Below are positions 25,447 through 34,652 of a stretch of 52,585 bases of DNA, in pieces. The DNA is from Pseudoalteromonas sp. A601 (GTDB taxonomy: Bacteria > Pseudomonadota > Gammaproteobacteria > Enterobacterales > Alteromonadaceae): contig NZ_MXQF01000031.1 in the NCBI RefSeq assembly GCF_002165575.1, positions 1 through 52,585 on the forward strand. The letters are read 5' to 3'. The position numbers and the translations under genes are program-made. Under the pieces are notes generated by a model that did no database searches, was not told where the DNA came from, and was given only the letters and a program-made list of their open reading frames with translations. Positions within the stretch are counted from its first letter, which is position 1. Each line of letters opens with the position of its first letter.

Positions 25447-26225
25447 TAGCCGTTTACCCAATTTGCTTTGCGTTTTTCTAAAAAGGCATTAACACCTTCA
25501 CGTTGGTCTTCAGAATCAAATAAGCCAACAAAAAGTTCACGTTCAAGAGGCAATGCATGCGCCATTGGTTGTGTACGGCCCTTTTGGATAAGTGATTTAC
25601 ATGCGGTTACTGCAACAGGGCTTTGATCGGCCACTTGAGTCGCAAGTTTTAAAGCAGCGGCAAAACCTTCACCTTGTGGAACAACTTCTTCTACTAGACC
25701 AATTTGCAGCGCTTTATCGGCTTTTAAACGTTCACCGCATAAGATCATGCGCTTTGCCCAACCTTCACCCACCAACCAAGCAAGGTTTTGAGTGCCACCA
25801 GCACACGGTAATAAGCCTACTTTCGCTTCAGGTAATGCCATTTGTGCTTGCTCTTCTGCAATACGAATATCACAAGCAAGAGCCACTTCTAAACCGCCGC
25901 CCATGGCGTAACCGTTAATTGCGGCAATCGACACACCGCGAAAGGCCGTTAATGCTTCAAATGCTTCACCAAACACTTGCGACATTGTCGCAGCAATGCC
26001 CTTATCACCATCAGCAAACACGTTTAAATCAGCACCGGCACTAAAAAACTTCTCGCCTTCGCCGGTGATCACTAATGAATAGATGTTTTTATTATCGTTG
26101 AGCTCATTTACGGTATTTTTTAATGCAATTAAGGTGTCTTTCGTCCAGGTATTTGCTGGCGGGTTTGACATCGTTAGAATCGCTACATGACCTTCAATGG
26201 TTAAATCAATACTTGGGTTTGACAT
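25446..26225 (-). CDS. Enoyl-CoA hydratase (methacrylyl/tiglyl-CoA hydratase)
   Basis: A 259-residue crotonase that hydrates methacrylyl-CoA (valine) and probably tiglyl-CoA (isoleucine). Landmarks are FFSAGADL (oxyanion-hole region), AMGGGLEVALACD and PEAKVGLLPCAGGTQ with the general acid/base glutamate. It follows the acyl-CoA dehydrogenase gene by about ten bases and overlaps the next gene, so this is one operon. The exact acyl preference is inferred from the operon. Confidence 0.9.
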   Translation of the reverse strand: MSNPSIDLTIEGHVAILTMSNPPANTWTKDTLIALKNTVNELNDNKNIYSLVITGEGEKFFSAGADLNVFADGDKGIAATMSQVFGEAFEALTAFRGVSIAAINGYAMGGGLEVALACDIRIAEEQAQMALPEAKVGLLPCAGGTQNLAWLVGEGWAKRMILCGERLKADKALQIGLVEEVVPQGEGFAAALKLATQVADQSPVAVTACKSLIQKGRTQPMAHALPLERELFVGLFDSEDQREGVNAFLEKRKANWVNG

Positions 26226-26235
26226 GACGTGCTCC

Positions 26236-27393
26236 TTATAAAATATCAGCTGCTGATTGTGCTAAAATTCGACGAGCAATAATCACTCGCATGATTTCGT
26301 TTGTGCCTTCTAAAATTTGGTGTACGCGTACATCCCTAACATGGCGCTCTAACGGGTATTCTTTAATGTAGCCATAGCCGCCATGTATTTGCAGAGCTTC
26401 ATTACACACTGTAAAACCTACGTCGGTAGCGAATCGTTTTGCCATCGCGCAATATGTGGTTTTTTCACTGTCACCGCTATCAAGTTTAAACGCGGCTAAA
26501 CGTACCATTTGTCGTGCAGCCACCAGCTCGGTGTTCATATCAGCAATTTTAAATTGCAGTGCTTGAAACGCAGCCAGTGGTTTTCCAAATTGTTCGCGTT
26601 CTTGTAGGTATTCACGCGCCGTTTCTAAAGCTGCTTGTGCAGTACCAATTGAGCAGGTAGCAATATTAATACGCCCGCCATCAAGGCCTTGCATCGCAAA
26701 CTTAAAGCCTTCGCCTTCAGCACCTAGTAAGTTATGCGCTGGAATACGTACATCTTCAAAACTAATTAATCGGGTTGGCTGGGCATTCCAACCCATCTTT
26801 TCTTCTGCTTTACCATACTCAACGCCTTTGGCATCAGCAGGTACCACAAAAGCTGAAATACCCGCAGCGCCTTCGCCACCAGTACGAGCCATAACCACAA
26901 GTACTTCAGTTTCACCTGCACCTGAGATAAACATTTTTGAGCCATTAATTATATAATCATCACCCTCGCGAACAGCTTTGGTTTTAAGTGATGCGGCATC
27001 TGAACCCGAACCTGGCTCCGTTAAACAATAAGAGGCAAGTAATTCACCCATTACAAGCTGATCGCAATACTGCTCTTTAGTTTGCTCTGTACCAAAGCTG
27101 GCTATCATCCATGTCGCCATATTATGAATAGTTAACATAGCAGTCGTGGCTGTACAGCCCATTGCAAGTTGTTCAAAAATAATACTTGAATCTAAACGAG
27201 ATAAACCTAAACCACCTGCATCCTCGGGTGTATATAAACCACAAAAGCCAAGTTCACCTGCGGCTTTGATTGTGTCTTTAGGGAAAATATGTTCACGGTC
27301 CCATTTAGCTGCATGGGGAGCAAGCTCTGACTGTGCAAATTGACGTGCTGTATCAGCAAATGCTTGTTGATCTTCAGTTAGGTTAAAGTCCAT
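26236..27393 (-). CDS. Acyl-CoA dehydrogenase, probably isobutyryl/2-methylbutyryl-CoA
   Basis: A 385-residue FAD-dependent acyl-CoA dehydrogenase. It has SYCLTEPGSGSDAASLKT, MFISGAGE and the C-terminal LEGTNEIMRV with catalytic Glu362, the position used by short-chain and isobutyryl-CoA dehydrogenases (the isovaleryl enzyme places it elsewhere). The operon with mmsA, mmsB and the hydrolase points to valine and isoleucine intermediates. A hairpin lies in the 102-bp gap between it and mmsA. Confidence 0.88.
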   Translation of the reverse strand: MDFNLTEDQQAFADTARQFAQSELAPHAAKWDREHIFPKDTIKAAGELGFCGLYTPEDAGGLGLSRLDSSIIFEQLAMGCTATTAMLTIHNMATWMIASFGTEQTKEQYCDQLVMGELLASYCLTEPGSGSDAASLKTKAVREGDDYIINGSKMFISGAGETEVLVVMARTGGEGAAGISAFVVPADAKGVEYGKAEEKMGWNAQPTRLISFEDVRIPAHNLLGAEGEGFKFAMQGLDGGRINIATCSIGTAQAALETAREYLQEREQFGKPLAAFQALQFKIADMNTELVAARQMVRLAAFKLDSGDSEKTTYCAMAKRFATDVGFTVCNEALQIHGGYGYIKEYPLERHVRDVRVHQILEGTNEIMRVIIARRILAQSAADIL

Positions 27394-27434
27394 AGGAGAC
27401 CTCTTTATAATTGTGTGTTGTCAAAATTAGTGAA

Positions 27435-27479
27435 GGGCTACGAAGGCATCATTGTGTGTGTGAAGTGACCTTCGTGCCC
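27435..27479 (-). promoter_or_regulatory. Intra-operon hairpin between mmsA and the acyl-CoA dehydrogenase gene
   Basis: Arms GGGCTACGAAGG (27435-27446) and CCTTCGTGCCC (27469-27479) pair with one bulged base around a 22-base loop. It is not followed by a clear T-run in the minus-strand transcript. It may tune mRNA stability or partial termination inside the operon. Confidence 0.4.
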
Positions 27480-27495
27480 CTCTTTTTTATTATTG

Positions 27496-28986
27496 TTATT
27501 TAAGATTAATACTCATGTTTGGACCTGAGGCAATGTCATCTTCAAACCAACGTGATGTGATAGTTTTTGTCTCAGTGTAAAAGCGAATACCTTGCTTACC
27601 GTAGGTATGCGTATCACCATAAAATGATCCTTTCCAACCGGTAAATGAGAAAAACGGTAGCGGAACAGGAATTGGAACATTTATACCAACTTGACCAACT
27701 TCAATTTCGTGTTGGAATTTACGTGCAACAGCACCGCTTGAAGTAAACAATGATGTGCCATTACCATAGGGTGAGTTATTGATAAGCTCAATTGCTTCAT
27801 CAAGTGAATCGACAAACATACAAGCCAATACAGGGCCAAAGATTTCTTCGTTATAAAGATCCATATCAGTTGTAACATCACTAAACAGTGTAGGCCCAAC
27901 CCAGTTCCCTTTTTCATAACCCTCAACAGTGAAATCCGAGCCATCAATTAAGCATGTTGCACCTTGGGCTTTACCACTTTCAATTAATGATAAAATACGC
28001 GCTTTGGCAGCGGCGGATGTTTGCGGTCCATAAGCAGCATCTTTATCATCCCAAACACCTGGGCGCACATTAGCAAAACCCGCTTTAATATCATCAACCC
28101 AATCTTTTGCTTGACCGACAAACACAGCAACTGAAATACCCATACAACGTTGACCAGCAGCACCAACCGATGCACCAACAAGGTTATTAACAACATGTGA
28201 GCGACTTGCATCTGGCATAATAACCATGTGGTTTTTTGCACCAACACAGGCTTGAACACGTTTTAAATTAGCCGTGCCTTTTGAATAAATATATTCACCT
28301 ACGCCACACGAGCCAACAAAAGAAATGGCACGAACTACGGCATCTTCAAGTAAACGGTCGACCTGAGGTTTAGTTCCGTGTACAACTTGTAAAACACCTT
28401 TAGGTGCACCCGCCTCCACAAAAAGTTCAGCTAAACGCATTGGAGTCAGTGGGTCTTGCTCAGAAGGCTTTAATATAAAGGTATTGCCGCACACGATAGC
28501 AAGCGGAAACATCCATAATGGGATCATGGCAGGGAAATTAAACGGCGTAATACCCGCACACACACCTAGAGGCTGCATGTAAGAATAGGTATCAATTTTG
28601 CGGGCAACGTTTTCCATGGTTTCGCCCATCATTAAAGATGGCGCGTTTGCTGCTTGCTCAACCACTTCAATACCACGCCAAACATCGCCTTTTGCATCTT
28701 CGAATGTTTTACCTAGCTCATGGCAAATGATGGTTGCAAGCTCATCGTGATGCTCTTTAAGCAATGCTGCGTACTTCATCATGATACGAGCACGCTCTGT
28801 GATCGGTACATCTTTCCATGTTTTAAATGTTTCGCTCGCTGATGCTATGGCAGCATCCATTTCAGCATCTGTAGTACAAGGTACTTGGGCTAGTACTTCC
28901 TGATTTGCAGGATTAACAACATCAATAAGTTGCTCTGATGTCGATTGAATAAATTCGCCGTTGATAAATAATGGTACTTGGTGCAT
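27496..28986 (-). CDS. mmsA: CoA-acylating methylmalonate-semialdehyde dehydrogenase
   Basis: Converts methylmalonate semialdehyde to propionyl-CoA, the last dedicated valine step. The 496-residue aldehyde dehydrogenase has the MMSDH signature GAAGQRCMGIS with catalytic Cys281, PFNFPAMIPLWMFP and the terminal GSFYGDTHTYGKQG. A CTCC-type complement upstream (minus-strand GGAGGAG) gives a good ribosome binding site. It follows the thiolase gene by 90 bases, a gap with a hairpin. Confidence 0.94.
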   Translation of the reverse strand: MHQVPLFINGEFIQSTSEQLIDVVNPANQEVLAQVPCTTDAEMDAAIASASETFKTWKDVPITERARIMMKYAALLKEHHDELATIICHELGKTFEDAKGDVWRGIEVVEQAANAPSLMMGETMENVARKIDTYSYMQPLGVCAGITPFNFPAMIPLWMFPLAIVCGNTFILKPSEQDPLTPMRLAELFVEAGAPKGVLQVVHGTKPQVDRLLEDAVVRAISFVGSCGVGEYIYSKGTANLKRVQACVGAKNHMVIMPDASRSHVVNNLVGASVGAAGQRCMGISVAVFVGQAKDWVDDIKAGFANVRPGVWDDKDAAYGPQTSAAAKARILSLIESGKAQGATCLIDGSDFTVEGYEKGNWVGPTLFSDVTTDMDLYNEEIFGPVLACMFVDSLDEAIELINNSPYGNGTSLFTSSGAVARKFQHEIEVGQVGINVPIPVPLPFFSFTGWKGSFYGDTHTYGKQGIRFYTETKTITSRWFEDDIASGPNMSINLK

Positions 28987-29017
28987 AACGCACTCCTCCC
29001 CAAAGGGTATTTGATTA

Positions 29018-29052
29018 AGCCGCAGTAGTTATTATTAAAAGAGCCTGCGGCT
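29018..29052 (-). promoter_or_regulatory. Hairpin between the thiolase and mmsA genes
   Basis: Perfect eight-base arms AGCCGCAG (29018-29025) and CTGCGGCT (29045-29052), 19-base loop, 24 bases beyond the thiolase stop. On the minus strand no strong T-run follows; it may be a weak terminator or a processing site. Confidence 0.35.
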
Positions 29053-29076
29053 GTGAGAGATTAAAATTAGTTTGGT

Positions 29077-30258
29077 TTATACTGCTTCTACTGCAAGGGC
29101 AACCGCTTCACCGCCACCAATACATAATGATGCAATGCCTTTTTTCAGGCCTCTGTTTTTAAGTGCATGGATAAGCGTAACTAAAATACGCGCACCGCTC
29201 GCACCAATCGGATGTCCAAGAGCACAGGCACCACCGTTTACATTCACTTTGCTCTCATCAAGTTTTAACTCGTTAATTGCTAACATTGTTACCATGGCGA
29301 ATGCTTCATTTATCTCCCACAGATCAACATCAGCCGTAGTCCAGCCCGCTTTTTCAAGTAAGCTAGTCATAGCGCCAACTGGTGCAAGAGTAAATTCACT
29401 TGGTTTTTGCGAATGGGTGCTATGAGCAACAATGCGACAAAGTGGTGTTAGCCCTTGGGCTTTCGCGTGAGACTCACTCATTAAAACAAGTGCAGCACCA
29501 CCATCAGAAATAGATGAAGAATTAGCAGCAGTGATGGTGCCGTCTTTTTTAAATGCTGCACGTAAACTAGGAATTTTCTCTGGGCGAGCATTACCTGGTT
29601 GCTCATCAATACTGACCGTGACGTCACCTTTACGGCTGCTCATAGTATGTGGGGCAATTTCTGATTCAAAAAAGCCGTTTGCTATTGCCGCATTCGCTTT
29701 TTCTAATGAGCTAAGAGCGAATTGATCCATCTGCTCGCGGCCTATTCCATATTCATCGGCTGTATCTTGGGCAAAACACCCCATGGCTTTATTATCATAG
29801 GCATCTTCGAGACCATCACTCATCATGTGATCTTTAATTTCACCATGACCCATTCGCATGCCACCACGCGCTTTTGGAATAAAGTAAGGTGAATTAGTCA
29901 TGCTTTCCATACCACCGGCAACCGCACTATTAATTGAGCCAGCTTTAATTAAATCATGAGCAAGCATCGCTGCTTTCAAACCAGAACCACACACTTTATT
30001 AATGGTTGTTGCACCAGTTGAACGAGCAAGGCCTGCTTTTAACATCGCTTGGCGAGCAGGAGCTTGACCTAAACCAGCGGGTAAAACACAGCCCATAATC
30101 ACTTCATCAATTGCGCTATCATTTAATCCAGTATCGGCCAATGCGCCAGCAATTGCTGTTGCGCCAAGTTCAGTTGCGTCTGCACTGCTAAGTGCTCCCA
30201 TAAAACCACCCATAGGGGTGCGTTTTGCTGCTACAATAACAACGGCTTCGGTAGTCAT
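29077..30258 (-). CDS. Acetyl-CoA C-acyltransferase (thiolase)
   Basis: A 393-residue thiolase. Catalytic residues are Cys90 in NKVCGSGLKA, the His of NEAFA..., GGACALGHPIGASGAR and the second Cys in SLCIGGGEAVA. It could cleave 2-methylacetoacetyl-CoA from isoleucine and acetoacetyl-CoA made from leucine. I chose ATG at 30258 with GGAG seven bases upstream over a GTG at 30291 that adds eleven atypical residues. It is the first gene of the minus-strand arm and is divergent from liuR. Confidence 0.9.
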   Translation of the reverse strand: MTTEAVVIVAAKRTPMGGFMGALSSADATELGATAIAGALADTGLNDSAIDEVIMGCVLPAGLGQAPARQAMLKAGLARSTGATTINKVCGSGLKAAMLAHDLIKAGSINSAVAGGMESMTNSPYFIPKARGGMRMGHGEIKDHMMSDGLEDAYDNKAMGCFAQDTADEYGIGREQMDQFALSSLEKANAAIANGFFESEIAPHTMSSRKGDVTVSIDEQPGNARPEKIPSLRAAFKKDGTITAANSSSISDGGAALVLMSESHAKAQGLTPLCRIVAHSTHSQKPSEFTLAPVGAMTSLLEKAGWTTADVDLWEINEAFAMVTMLAINELKLDESKVNVNGGACALGHPIGASGARILVTLIHALKNRGLKKGIASLCIGGGEAVALAVEAV

Positions 30259-30350
30259 AAAAAGGCTCCATTTAGTCATTGGCACTCTCACTGTGTGTTA
30301 AGATACGCCAAACAATATGTTTATTAATCTGTATATGAGCATACATAATA

Positions 30351-30547
30351 TTTACGTTTACGCCAACGTAAATCTAAAATCAAGGTTTTTACGCTCAACA
30401 AAAGTGTAAACTTATCTTTATTTTACTGTAGTTAAATTATCACAATGGCGCTAGAGAGACTGATTTAACTAGATACCCTGCTGTAACACTGACTAATGAC
30501 GTACGCCTAAAGTATAACTTTCACAATCCACTTTACCTTTACGTAAA
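30351..30547. promoter_or_regulatory. Candidate LiuR operators in the thiolase-liuR divergent gap
   Basis: Three similar sites lie in this 330-bp gap. Site 1, 30351-30372, has arms TTTACGTT and AACGTAAA around six bases. Site 2, 30388-30410, has weaker arms TTTAC and GTAAA. Site 3, 30532-30547, is TTTACCTTTACGTAAA, containing the perfect palindrome TTTACGTAAA (30538-30547). MerR regulators bind dyads of about this length. Their placement beside both divergent promoters suggests LiuR controls both catabolic arms and itself. The rest of the gap is AT-rich with no gene. Confidence 0.6.
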
Positions 30548-30588
30548 CTTCACTTATATTGGGGTTATTCGAATGAGGTAGATACACT

Positions 30589-31023
30589 ATGAATCAAGAT
30601 AATCAAACAAATTTTGCCAGCTCTTCCGCTGAGCCCGCCAGTAATGAACAAACTTTTAGCATCAGTGAATTAGCTAAAGAGTTTGACATTACTACCCGCT
30701 CTATTCGCTTTTACGAAGATCAAGGTTTGATATCACCTGAGCGTAATGGCCAAACACGCATTTACTCTAAGCGCGATAAAGTGCGCTTAAAATTAATTCT
30801 ACGTGGTAAACGCTTAGGTTTTACCTTAGCTGAAACGGGTCGTTTGTTTGAACTTTACGATGCAGATAAATCAAGTGCTAAACAGCTAGTCACTATGCTT
30901 GACTTAATTGCTGATAAAAAAGCGGATTTGAGCCAGCAGATGGATGATATAAAAGTTGTCTTAATGGAGCTGGTCACTGCAGAGCGGCGTTGTCGCGATA
31001 CCTTAAATCAATTAGATGAATAA
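30589..31023 (+). CDS. liuR: MerR family regulator of branched-chain amino acid catabolism
   Basis: A 144-residue MerR-type protein. The winged-helix domain begins at about residue 24 (FSISELAKEFDITTRSIRFYEDQGLI), with the KLILRGKRLGFTLAETG element and a C-terminal coiled-coil. It has few cysteines, so it is not a metal sensor of the MerR/CueR type. It stands first before liuABCDE, the position of LiuR in many gammaproteobacteria. The dyads upstream fit autoregulation. Effectors are probably leucine-pathway CoA intermediates, inferred from context. Confidence 0.9.
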   Translation: MNQDNQTNFASSSAEPASNEQTFSISELAKEFDITTRSIRFYEDQGLISPERNGQTRIYSKRDKVRLKLILRGKRLGFTLAETGRLFELYDADKSSAKQLVTMLDLIADKKADLSQQMDDIKVVLMELVTAERRCRDTLNQLDE

Positions 31024-31068
31024 TTACTAAAATACAATCATTAACAGACTCTCACACAGGAATGAATC

Positions 31069-32244
31069 ATGAGCACTATTTCACTATATAAAGAAATGAA
31101 CTTTGGCCTTGGCGAAACAGCGGATATGATCCGTGATCATGTTAATAGTTTTGCCAGTCAAGAAATCGCCCCATTAGCTGAAAAGACCGATCTTGATAAT
31201 GCCTTTCCTAACCAACTTTGGCCGCAACTTGGCGAAATGGGCTTATTAGGCATGACAGTACCAGAAGAGTTAGGCGGTGCAGGTCTCGGTTACTTAGAGC
31301 ATGTCATTGCGATGGAAGAAATAAGCCGAGCCAGTGCTTCTATTGGCCTAAGTTATGGTGCTCATTCAAACCTGTGTGTAAATCAAATTAACCGTAATGG
31401 TTCACAAGCACAAAAAGAAAAATACCTCCCTAAATTAATTAGTGGTGAGCACATTGGTGCTTTAGCAATGAGTGAGCCAAATGCAGGCTCTGATGTCGTT
31501 TCGATGAAACTTAAAGCCGAGAAAAAAGGCGATAAGTATATTCTCAATGGTAACAAGATGTGGATCACCAATGGTCCAGACGCAGACACTTTAGTTATCT
31601 ACGCTAAAACTGATTTAAACGCCGGTGCTAAAGGTATTACCGCGTTTATTGTAGAAAGTAGCTTTCCAGGCTTTTCAACAGCGCAAAAGCTCGACAAACT
31701 TGGCATGCGCGGATCAAATACCTGTGAGTTAGTTTTCGAAAACTGCGAAGTACCCGAGGAGAATATTCTAGGCAATTTGAACGAAGGCGTTAAGGTGCTA
31801 ATGAGTGGCCTTGATTATGAGCGCGTAGTGCTTGCTGCTGGCCCTCTGGGTATTATGCAAGCGTGTATGGACATTGTTGTTCCTTACATTCACGAACGTA
31901 AACAATTTGATAGCCCAATCGGCCAGTTCCAGCTTATTCAAGGTAAAATAGCTGATATGTATACACAAATGAATGCCGCTCGTTCATATGTGTACACTGT
32001 TGCTAAAGCGTGCGATCGCGGTGAAACAACTCGTAAAGATGCCGCAGGCGCTATTTTATATGCAGCAGAGCTTGCAACCAAAATGGCACTAGATGCGATT
32101 CAAATTCTTGGTGGTAATGGCTACATCAATGAATATGCAACGGGTCGCCTTCTACGTGATGCAAAACTGTATGAAATAGGTGCCGGCACATCAGAAATTC
32201 GCCGTATGCTAATTGGTCGTGAATTATTCACTGAAAGCAGATAA
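31069..32244 (+). CDS. liuA: Isovaleryl-CoA dehydrogenase
   Basis: First step specific to leucine after the keto-acid dehydrogenase: isovaleryl-CoA to 3-methylcrotonyl-CoA. The 391-residue protein has the isovaleryl-type catalytic glutamate, Glu251 in GLDYERVVLA, and lacks the usual C-terminal EGT glutamate, having IGAGTSEIRR instead. That distinguishes it from the acyl-CoA dehydrogenase in the other arm. AGGA lies before the ATG, 45 bases after the liuR stop. Confidence 0.95.
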   Translation: MSTISLYKEMNFGLGETADMIRDHVNSFASQEIAPLAEKTDLDNAFPNQLWPQLGEMGLLGMTVPEELGGAGLGYLEHVIAMEEISRASASIGLSYGAHSNLCVNQINRNGSQAQKEKYLPKLISGEHIGALAMSEPNAGSDVVSMKLKAEKKGDKYILNGNKMWITNGPDADTLVIYAKTDLNAGAKGITAFIVESSFPGFSTAQKLDKLGMRGSNTCELVFENCEVPEENILGNLNEGVKVLMSGLDYERVVLAAGPLGIMQACMDIVVPYIHERKQFDSPIGQFQLIQGKIADMYTQMNAARSYVYTVAKACDRGETTRKDAAGAILYAAELATKMALDAIQILGGNGYINEYATGRLLRDAKLYEIGAGTSEIRRMLIGRELFTESR

Positions 32245-32255
32245 GGACCTACGCG

Positions 32256-33863
32256 ATGACTATTTTAAAATCTAGCGTTAATCCACATGATCCGCAGTTT
32301 CTACAAAATCAGCAAAACATGGCTGAGCTGGTTGATGATTTACGCACCAAAGTAAAACAAATAAGCCAAGGTGGCGGCGCTGCATTAATCGAGCGCCACG
32401 AAGGCCGCGGTAAACTGTTTGTTCGTGACCGTATCAGCACTCTTATAGATGAAGGCTCACCGTTTTTAGAGATTTCACAATTTGCAGCTCATGGCGTTTA
32501 TGACCAAGCCATACCATGCGCAGGTGTTGTTGCAGGTATTGGCCGAGTTAAAGGCGTTGAATGTATGATCATCGCTAATGACGCGACAGTTAAAGGCGGC
32601 AGTTATTTCCCGCTGACGGTTAAAAAACATTTACGCGCACAAGATATCGCTGAACGTTGTCATTTACCGTGTATTTATTTAGTTGATTCAGGAGGCGCAA
32701 ACCTGCCTGAACAAGACGATGTATTTCCAGATAAACTGCATTTTGGCCGTATCTTTTATAATCAAGCGCGAATGTCAGGTAAAGGTATTCCACAAATAGC
32801 CGTGGTTATGGGTTTATGTACTGCAGGCGGTGCCTATGTACCCGCAATGGCTGATGAAAGCATCATCGTTAAAGAACAAGGCACCATATTTTTAGCAGGT
32901 CCACCATTGGTTAAAGCCGCGACAGGTGAAGAGGTAACCGCAGAAGAACTTGGCGGCGCTGATGTCCACTGTAAAACCTCGGGTGTGGCAGATCACTACG
33001 CTGAAAATGATGCGCACGCATTATCAATTGCACGCCAATGTATAGAGCGCATTAATTATCAACGCCCTACTCTGCCTTTACTTGATGAAGTTAAAGCGCC
33101 TCGTTATGACATAAGTGAGCTATATGGCATCGTGGGGACTGATCTTAAAAAGCCATTTGATGTGCGCGAAGTAATTGCCCGTACCGTTGATGACTCTTCT
33201 TTTGATGAATTCAAGCGTTACTTTGGTGACACACTAGTAACTGGCTTTGCCAAAATATATGGCCACCCTGTAGGCATTGTGGCGAACAACGGCATTTTAT
33301 TTAGTGAATCCGCACAAAAAGGCGCGCACTTTATACAGCTATGTGCCCAGCGCAATATTCCTTTAGTGTTTTTACAAAACATCACCGGTTTTATGGTGGG
33401 TAAAAAATACGAATCTGAAGGCATCGCAAAACATGGCGCCAAAATGGTGATGGCCGTGTCTTGTGCTGACGTACCAAAATTTACCGTATTAATTGGCGGC
33501 TCTTATGGCGCTGGTAACTACGGTATGTGTGGCCGTGCATTTGAACCTACCATGATGTGGATGTGGCCTAATGCCCGTATATCGGTGATGGGTGGCGAAC
33601 AAGCTGCCGGTGTAATGGCACAAGTTAAACAAGATGGTTTAGCGCGTAAAGGTCATAGTATGACTGATGAACAAATCAATGAATTTAAAAAACCAATCAT
33701 TGATCAATACGAGCAGCAAGGTCATCCATATTACGCAAGTGCACGTTTATGGGATGACGGCATAATCGACCCTGCTGATACTCGTAATGTGCTTGGTTTG
33801 GCATTAAGCGCAGCTGCAAATGCACCAAAACAAGATTCGCAATTTGGCGTCTTTAGAATGTAA
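32256..33863 (+). CDS. liuB: Methylcrotonyl-CoA carboxylase carboxyltransferase (beta) subunit
   Basis: A 535-residue carboxyltransferase subunit: the domain pair has GKLFVRDRI, DSGGANLPEQ, MGLCTAGGAYVPAMADE, NITGFMVGKKYE and GGSYGAGNYGMCGRAF, all typical of MccB. With LiuD it carboxylates 3-methylcrotonyl-CoA. It starts 11 bases after liuA and the ribosome binding site is AAGGAC. Full length. Confidence 0.95.
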   Translation: MTILKSSVNPHDPQFLQNQQNMAELVDDLRTKVKQISQGGGAALIERHEGRGKLFVRDRISTLIDEGSPFLEISQFAAHGVYDQAIPCAGVVAGIGRVKGVECMIIANDATVKGGSYFPLTVKKHLRAQDIAERCHLPCIYLVDSGGANLPEQDDVFPDKLHFGRIFYNQARMSGKGIPQIAVVMGLCTAGGAYVPAMADESIIVKEQGTIFLAGPPLVKAATGEEVTAEELGGADVHCKTSGVADHYAENDAHALSIARQCIERINYQRPTLPLLDEVKAPRYDISELYGIVGTDLKKPFDVREVIARTVDDSSFDEFKRYFGDTLVTGFAKIYGHPVGIVANNGILFSESAQKGAHFIQLCAQRNIPLVFLQNITGFMVGKKYESEGIAKHGAKMVMAVSCADVPKFTVLIGGSYGAGNYGMCGRAFEPTMMWMWPNARISVMGGEQAAGVMAQVKQDGLARKGHSMTDEQINEFKKPIIDQYEQQGHPYYASARLWDDGIIDPADTRNVLGLALSAAANAPKQDSQFGVFRM

Positions 33864-33873
33864 GGAAGTGAGT

Positions 33874-34644
33874 ATGTCAGTAACACTACAAATAACTAAA
33901 TCAAATGTGGCTGTACTCGTTTTAAGTCGCCCAGAAAAGCGTAATGCTTTTAACGAGCAAGTAATTCAAGAGCTAATTCAATGTATTGAACACGCTAATA
34001 GCTTAGATGTCCGCGCCTTAGTTTTAAAAACCGAAGGCGAGCACTTTTCAGCAGGCGCAGACTTAGCATGGATGAAATCCATGGCAAATAACGATTTTAG
34101 TGAAAACCTCGCTGATTCAAAACAACTAGCCAAACTCATGCATGTACTGGCAACCAGCCCACTGCCAACAGTATGTGCCGTACAAGGTGCTGCATTTGGT
34201 GGTGCACTGGGTTTAATTGCCTGTTGTGACATTGCTGTTTGCCAAGATAATGCACAGTTTTGCCTAAGTGAAGTAAAGCTTGGGCTTATTCCTGCGGTGA
34301 TCAGCCCTTACGTTATTAAAGCTATTGGTGAGCGTGCAGCACGCAGATACTTTTTAACGGCTGAGATTTTTGATGCTCATACAGCAAAGCAACTTGGTTT
34401 AGTGCATCAGGTTACAGGCAAACTTGATTGTGCTGTTGATCAATTACTCGAAACACTCATTAATAATGGCCCTGTTGCGGTTCGTGCTGCTAAACAACTA
34501 ATAAATGATGTTGCAGGTCATGAAATCAATGGGCAAATTATAAACTTAACGGCTGAACGTATTGCACATATTCGGGTGTCTGAAGAAGGCCAAGAAGGTT
34601 TAACTGCCTTTTTTGAAAAACGTCCACCAAGTTGGCAAGCATAG
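33874..34644 (+). CDS. liuC: Methylglutaconyl-CoA hydratase
   Basis: A 256-residue crotonase. Motifs are HFSAGADLAWMK, GAAFGGALGLIACCDI and LSEVKLGLIPAVISPYV. It hydrates 3-methylglutaconyl-CoA to HMG-CoA. I chose ATG at 33874, preceded by AAGGA, ten bases after the liuB stop; a longer frame from 33820 overlaps liuB and adds no conserved residues. It lies between liuB and liuD, as usual. Confidence 0.92.
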   Translation: MSVTLQITKSNVAVLVLSRPEKRNAFNEQVIQELIQCIEHANSLDVRALVLKTEGEHFSAGADLAWMKSMANNDFSENLADSKQLAKLMHVLATSPLPTVCAVQGAAFGGALGLIACCDIAVCQDNAQFCLSEVKLGLIPAVISPYVIKAIGERAARRYFLTAEIFDAHTAKQLGLVHQVTGKLDCAVDQLLETLINNGPVAVRAAKQLINDVAGHEINGQIINLTAERIAHIRVSEEGQEGLTAFFEKRPPSWQA

Positions 34645-34652
34645 GATTCATC

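Noticed and set aside
24301..25461. Upstream TTG start for the 3-hydroxyisobutyryl-CoA hydrolase
   Set aside because: The ATG at 25446 overlaps the previous stop codon, and the extra residues are not family-like.
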